Shown one piece after another: positions 52,638 to 55,717 of a stretch of DNA of 55,717 nt. The translations under genes were made by a program, and so were the position numbers. Source of the DNA: Caldifarciminota bacterium. Its GTDB lineage: Bacteria; Hydrothermota; Tepidihabitantia; Tepidihabitantales; DTDR01. The stretch spans positions 1 to 55,717 of the forward strand of contig JANXBG010000010.1 in the NCBI GenBank assembly GCA_025060715.1. The letters run 5' to 3'. The notes beneath the pieces were generated by a model. It saw nothing but the letters and a program-made list of their open reading frames with translations. It ran no database searches and was not told where the DNA came from. How positions within the stretch are numbered: position 1 is the first letter of the stretch; every line of letters starts with the position of its first letter.

Positions 52638-53685
52638 TTCTCTTTCTCCTTTTTAACAACTCTAAAAATGCCTCAACCCTTGTTAAAATTCCTGTTTTAG
52701 AAGTATGCTCATCAAAAGATAGTGAAAGAATTGGAATATTGTAATCCTCACTAATTTTTTCTAAAGAATGGAGAACAATATTTTCGGGCATACAAGTAAA
52801 AGGAAAAATATGAATTATCCCATCAACCCCTTTCTTAATAAAATCAATTGTCTCACCAATCGTATGAATAGCCTCACCGCCCGGTGAAACTGCTAAATAT
52901 TTTTTTGCATAATAATATATTTTTAAAAACTCTTTTTCTATTTTCAAAAGATGTTTTAAACGGCTATAAAGACTTCTTTTGGATAATACCAAAACCCCTA
53001 ATTTACCAAGTTCTTTTTCCAATTCTTGATTTGCAAAATCTTCTAACAAAAAATAGATTTCTCCAACCAAACCCACTTTCAATTTTATTCTATTTTCCTT
53101 TAACCAATTTTTTCTAATTCTTTTTAACTCTTTATTTAAAATATTTATCTCTTTTATTCTTTTAGCATTCTCAATTTTCTTTAAATATTCTTTCTCAAAT
53201 TCCAAAGACCTTTGATAATCTATTGCCCTTATTACTCTCAAACAATTTTTAAAATTTTCGCAAAGTTCGCTTTTTTTTATCATTAAATAGAGCGCCTTTA
53301 AAACCTGAGTGGGAGAAACAGCAAAAATTTGTGGCATTTTTTCAAAAATAAACTCATAAGGAGAATATTGAGAAACTGGGTAAAACCTAAATTGATAGCC
53401 CAGTTCTTTTAAAATCCTTTCTTGTAAATAATGATAATAACCAAACCGACATTTCCGAGCACCAGCCGCCATAAATAAAGTATCAGCACCTTTCTCTAAA
53501 GCCTCAATGAAATTTCCTAAAGTAATTTTAAAAGGTAAGCAAACCATTTCTGGAGAATATTTTGCTCCTAATTCTAAGGTTCTTTTGGTTAAAGGTGGTG
53601 GTAAACAAACCTCCGCTCCCAAAGCAGTAAGAAAATCCTTTAAGGCAAAGGTATGATAACCAATATAAGGAAATGCTGCCTTCAT
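52612..53685 (-). CDS. 2-hydroxyacyl-CoA dehydratase-like (DUF2229-type) subunit
   Basis: 357 residues. AAFPYIGYHTFALKDFLTALGAEVCLPPPLTKRTLELGAKYSPEMVCLPFKITLGNFIEAL is the DUF2229-type domain with conserved cysteine, followed by AGARKCRFGYYHYLQERIL. The end IIHIFPFTCMPENIVLHSLEKIS ... LSLSFDEHTSKTGILTRVEAF matches the dehydratase D-component fold. Probably binds an iron-sulfur cluster. Start overlaps the stop of the upstream paralogous gene by one base. Confidence 0.8.
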   Translation of the reverse strand: MKAAFPYIGYHTFALKDFLTALGAEVCLPPPLTKRTLELGAKYSPEMVCLPFKITLGNFIEALEKGADTLFMAAGARKCRFGYYHYLQERILKELGYQFRFYPVSQYSPYEFIFEKMPQIFAVSPTQVLKALYLMIKKSELCENFKNCLRVIRAIDYQRSLEFEKEYLKKIENAKRIKEINILNKELKRIRKNWLKENRIKLKVGLVGEIYFLLEDFANQELEKELGKLGVLVLSKRSLYSRLKHLLKIEKEFLKIYYYAKKYLAVSPGGEAIHTIGETIDFIKKGVDGIIHIFPFTCMPENIVLHSLEKISEDYNIPILSLSFDEHTSKTGILTRVEAFLELLKRRKRNGNSIYWN

Positions 53686-54560
53686 TATCTTTTCTTCCTT
53701 TTAATCATCTCACAAAAGGCCTCTATTCTTGTTATTATCCCCTCTTTTCCCGAATGTTCATCAAAAATAATTGTTAAAAAAGGAATTCCCTTCTCTTTCG
53801 CTTCTTTTGCCATCATTTCACCAATTAAAGAATCAGGACCACAAGCAAAAGAAAAGAAGAAACATATACCATCAACCTTATCTAAATAATATTTAAAAGC
53901 ATTATACAGTTCCCTTTCAAAGGCCCAACGGATATTTTTCGCAAAACCTTCTTTTCTTTTTAAAATTTTCTCATCTAAATCATCCTTTAAATAAACAGAA
54001 AAACCCTCTTTTTTAAAAGTCTCAATCAGAAAACTGCCAATCTCTTCATCATAAATATTATAAAAATGGCTAATGATCGCTATTTTCAAATTTTTATTAT
54101 CAAAAACCAATTCTTTCTTTTCCTCTTTTCTTCTTGCCTTCAAATAGGCAGAAACTATCTTTAAAGGATTTTTCCTAAATTTCAAACCTAAGAAAAATAA
54201 AGGTAAAAAGAAATTTCCCTTTATCGTTGGCGAAATCACTTTCTCTTTACCACACAGATATAAAGCAATCGTTGGCAAACCCATCATCTTAGGACAGGTA
54301 TAAAGTCTTCCATAAGGATAAATAATCTTCGGAACAAAAAGATAATCTACCTTATCTTTCAAATAAAGCAAATGGCCACAAGCAACTTTTAAAGGCAAAC
54401 AAACTTCTGAAGAAGAATTTTTTACTCCTAAATCAATTAACTCTCTATTAGTTTTTGGTGATAAAAGATATTCAATACCCAAATGTTTAAAAAAATTTAC
54501 AAACAAAAAACCATAACGATAATAAAGCAAAGCCCGAATAATCCCTATTTTCCCTCTCAT
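53685..54560 (-). CDS. 2-hydroxyacyl-CoA dehydratase-like protein (paralogue of the next gene)
   Basis: 291 residues from ATG 54560; the TTG at 54563 is just upstream. Same plan as the following gene: IGIIRALLYYRYGFLFVNFFKHLGIEYLLSPKTNRELIDLGVKNSSSEVCLPLKVACGHLLYL, then SFACGPDSLIGEMMAKEAKEKGIPFLTIIFDEHSGKEGIITRIEAFCEMI. Shared EHSGKxGxxTRxEAF ends show the two are related. First gene of the ten-gene minus-strand run. Promoter TTGACT-16-TAAAAT lies 6 nt before the ATG. Confidence 0.8.
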   Translation of the reverse strand: MRGKIGIIRALLYYRYGFLFVNFFKHLGIEYLLSPKTNRELIDLGVKNSSSEVCLPLKVACGHLLYLKDKVDYLFVPKIIYPYGRLYTCPKMMGLPTIALYLCGKEKVISPTIKGNFFLPLFFLGLKFRKNPLKIVSAYLKARRKEEKKELVFDNKNLKIAIISHFYNIYDEEIGSFLIETFKKEGFSVYLKDDLDEKILKRKEGFAKNIRWAFERELYNAFKYYLDKVDGICFFFSFACGPDSLIGEMMAKEAKEKGIPFLTIIFDEHSGKEGIITRIEAFCEMIKRKKR

Positions 54561-54566
54561 CAATTA

Positions 54567-54594
54567 ATTTTAAAAATAAAATTTAAATAGTCAA
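54567..54594 (-). promoter_or_regulatory. Promoter of the dehydratase/rbfA-truB-ribF-rpmB run
   Basis: Minus strand: TTGACT (54589-54594), 16 nt, TAAAAT (54567-54572), 6 nt, ATG at 54560. I see no strong internal promoter before rbfA, so ribosome-assembly genes may depend on it. Confidence 0.7.
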
Positions 54595-54617
54595 TTTATA
54601 ATACAATTTATAACAAT

Positions 54618-55076
54618 TTATAGTATCTCCAAAGATAACTTCACACCTCCTTGGAGATAAAAAAGGGTTTTATCTTCATCATTTTTAAAATATTTCAATC
54701 CTCCTTCTAAATAACCTTTTAAAAGGCCAAATTCTTTTTCTAAACCAATACCACCTTTCAAATTAATAGATGTCTTATCATTGAAACCGAATGAAAAACC
54801 AAGGGGAATATAAACTTGAAAAAGAACAGGCAAAGGAATTTTAGCAATCATATCGTTATCAATCCCTGTTCCCAATCTTATATTTTTATCTTTAAAATTA
54901 AAAGTCAAGAGGGTAAGACGATAATCTAAAAAGGAGAAAAGAGGAAAAAGAGCATCGCCCTTTATTTGTAAATAAGCATCATTACCCAAATTTTCTAAAC
55001 CTGCTCCAACACCTAAGGTTAAAGCCGATAAATTAGTGATAAATAAAAAACTTAATACCAAAATCAACTTCTTCAT
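54618..55076 (-). CDS. Small predicted outer-membrane beta-barrel protein
   Basis: 152 residues. Signal peptide MKKLILVLSFLFITNLSA, then about eight amphipathic strands (LTLGVGAGLENLGNDAYLQIKG, LPVLFQVYIPLGFSFGF, FYLQGGVKLSLEIL) with glycine- and aromatic-rich turns. The size suits an 8-strand barrel. Function unknown. Shine-Dalgarno AAGGAGGAAG before the ATG. Confidence 0.6.
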   Translation of the reverse strand: MKKLILVLSFLFITNLSALTLGVGAGLENLGNDAYLQIKGDALFPLFSFLDYRLTLLTFNFKDKNIRLGTGIDNDMIAKIPLPVLFQVYIPLGFSFGFNDKTSINLKGGIGLEKEFGLLKGYLEGGLKYFKNDEDKTLFYLQGGVKLSLEIL

Positions 55077-55106
55077 TTCTTCCTCCTTTTAAAAAAAGAA
55101 TAATAA

Positions 55107-55134
55107 ATTTTAACCATTTTTAAATATTAGTCAA
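55107..55134 (-). promoter_or_regulatory. Promoter of the small barrel gene
   Basis: Minus strand: TTGACT (55129-55134), 16 nt, TAAAAT (55107-55112). The leader is about 25 nt and contains the AAGGAGG Shine-Dalgarno. Lies immediately after the stop of the LVIVD gene. Confidence 0.65.
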
Positions 55135-55135
55135 T

Positions 55136-55717
55136 TTACTTTAAAATCAATATCTTTTCCTTTCCTTTTTCGGCTATTTTAAAATAGATGCCTTTTTTTA
55201 GTTTTCCTTCATTTATAAGTTTGCCAGTGATGTCGTAGAGTTTTTTGGTTTTTAAAGATTTTTCTTTTGTTATTATTTTTGGTTTTTCTTCGTTAACATT
55301 TGGAGTACCGCCATAAAATTGATAAATCTGTAAACCAGCCTCATCATCAGCAACATAACAATAGGAGCCAGAAACATAAATACCATAAGCCCAGCCCGGT
55401 GTATCATAATAACCAACTTCATAAGGAGAATTTGGATTTGTTATGTCTATTATCCTTAAACCAGCCTCATCATCAGCAACATAACAATAAGAACCTGAAA
55501 CATAAACACCCAAAGCATAGCCTGGTGTATCATAATAGCCAACTTCATAAGGAGAACTTGGATTTCTTATATCTATTATCCTTAAACCAGCATAATCATC
55601 AGCAACATAACAATAGGAGCCAGAGACATAAACATCCCAAGCCCAGCCCGGTGTATTATAATAACCAACTTCAAAAGGAGAACTTGGATTTGTTATATCT
55701 ATTATCCTTAAACCAAT
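55136..55717 (-). CDS. LVIVD-repeat beta-propeller protein with sorting tail, partial (N-terminus outside the window)
   Basis: The track gives only 125 codons from an internal TTG, but the frame stays open to the window edge (194 codons). It consists of 42-residue repeats of the form [25 protein letters not shown]...[15 protein letters not shown], the LVIVD pattern found in secreted beta-propellers. The C-terminal [21 protein letters not shown]...EKILILK looks like a type IX sorting-like tail, as in the S8 peptidase. Probably a secreted or surface protein. Confidence 0.8.
   Translation of the reverse strand: MGLRIIDITNPSSPFEVGYYNTPGWAWDVYVSGSYCYVADDYAGLRIIDIRNPSSPYEVGYYDTPGYALGVYVSGSYCYVADDEAGLRIIDITNPNSPYEVGYYDTPGWAYGIYVSGSYCYVADDEAGLQIYQFYGGTPNVNEEKPKIITKEKSLKTKKLYDITGKLINEGKLKKGIYFKIAEKGKEKILILK
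55325..55717 (-). repeat. 126-bp coding tandem repeat
   Basis: GGAGAA-TTGGATT recurs at 55425, 55551 and 55677, exactly 126 bp apart. The DNA of the units is nearly identical, not only the protein, so the array has expanded or been homogenised recently. It continues beyond the window. Confidence 0.85.

Overview
The window is very AT-rich, densely packed bacterial chromosome. Only the tRNA, the RNase P RNA and one intergenic block stand out as GC-rich. Several features point to an uncultured, probably anaerobic and possibly thermophilic lineage of the FCB or WOR-3 type. These are two GWxTD-family proteins, C-terminal beta tails resembling type IX sorting domains (S8 peptidase and LVIVD protein), predicted outer-membrane barrels with a LolA-like carrier, [FeFe]-hydrogenase maturases, a sulfide-type Thi4 and a DRG-like TGS GTPase. 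The phylum is an inference, since there is no rRNA in the window.

Layout. 1-4.5 kb: two GWxTD genes, a PAS/PAS histidine kinase with a degenerate receiver, and a GT28-type glycosyltransferase. 5-12 kb: lolA-like, hotdog thioesterase and rimO on +; a short PBP4-like peptidase, mgtE, hydE (fused to a HypC-like domain) and hydG on -. 12-16.5 kb: a secreted subtilase, a membrane glycosyltransferase and a multiply broken pseudogene. 16.6-18.8 kb: an orphan CARF gene pair (Csx1 RNase plus an APE2256/Crn1-like CARF-wHTH protein) with no cas10 or CRISPR array. 19-27.7 kb: RNase P RNA, tRNA-Pro, hpt, adenine deaminase, a LOG-like gene, then ptsH-ptsI-sugar isomerase-nucleotidyltransferase-tgt. 27.7-37.5 kb: comEA-like, thi4, a small TMEM165-like transporter, and a tightly overlapping seven-gene glycan/export operon that also holds an HDAC-family hydrolase and a remarkable repeat protein. 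38-42.3 kb: TGS GTPase, a predicted barrel and a lipoprotein. 42.3-47.5 kb: a structured GC-rich intergenic block, then rimP-nusA-infB-ylxP-yjbQ. 47.5-54.6 kb: a ten-gene minus-strand run joining 2-hydroxyacyl-CoA dehydratase-type genes to rbfA-truB-ribF-rpmB and GDP-sugar genes. 54.6-55.7 kb: a small barrel and the end of an LVIVD beta-propeller protein.

A consistent signal in the window is a strong housekeeping promoter (TTGACA/T, 16-17 nt, TATAAT-like) whose -10 box ends only 5-8 nt before the start codon. Many first genes of operons therefore appear to be leaderless. A second class (subtilase, CARF operon, small barrel, lipoprotein, kinase) has a leader with a Shine-Dalgarno sequence. This pattern corrects several ORF-track starts: lolA-like, thi4, rimP and the first dehydratase-type gene. 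The infB and deacetylase starts were corrected on other grounds.

Loci most worth a second look: the cOA-type CARF pair with decayed DNA beside it; a 280-bp dispersed repeat present twice; an exact 24-bp period tandem array; the structured block at 42.36-42.66 kb with mutually exclusive hairpins; the 12-fold 'GND-Y' repeat plus HEAT protein; the HypC-HydE fusion; and the tRNA-Pro/hpt transcription unit. All functional statements come from reading motifs by eye. No database search was run.
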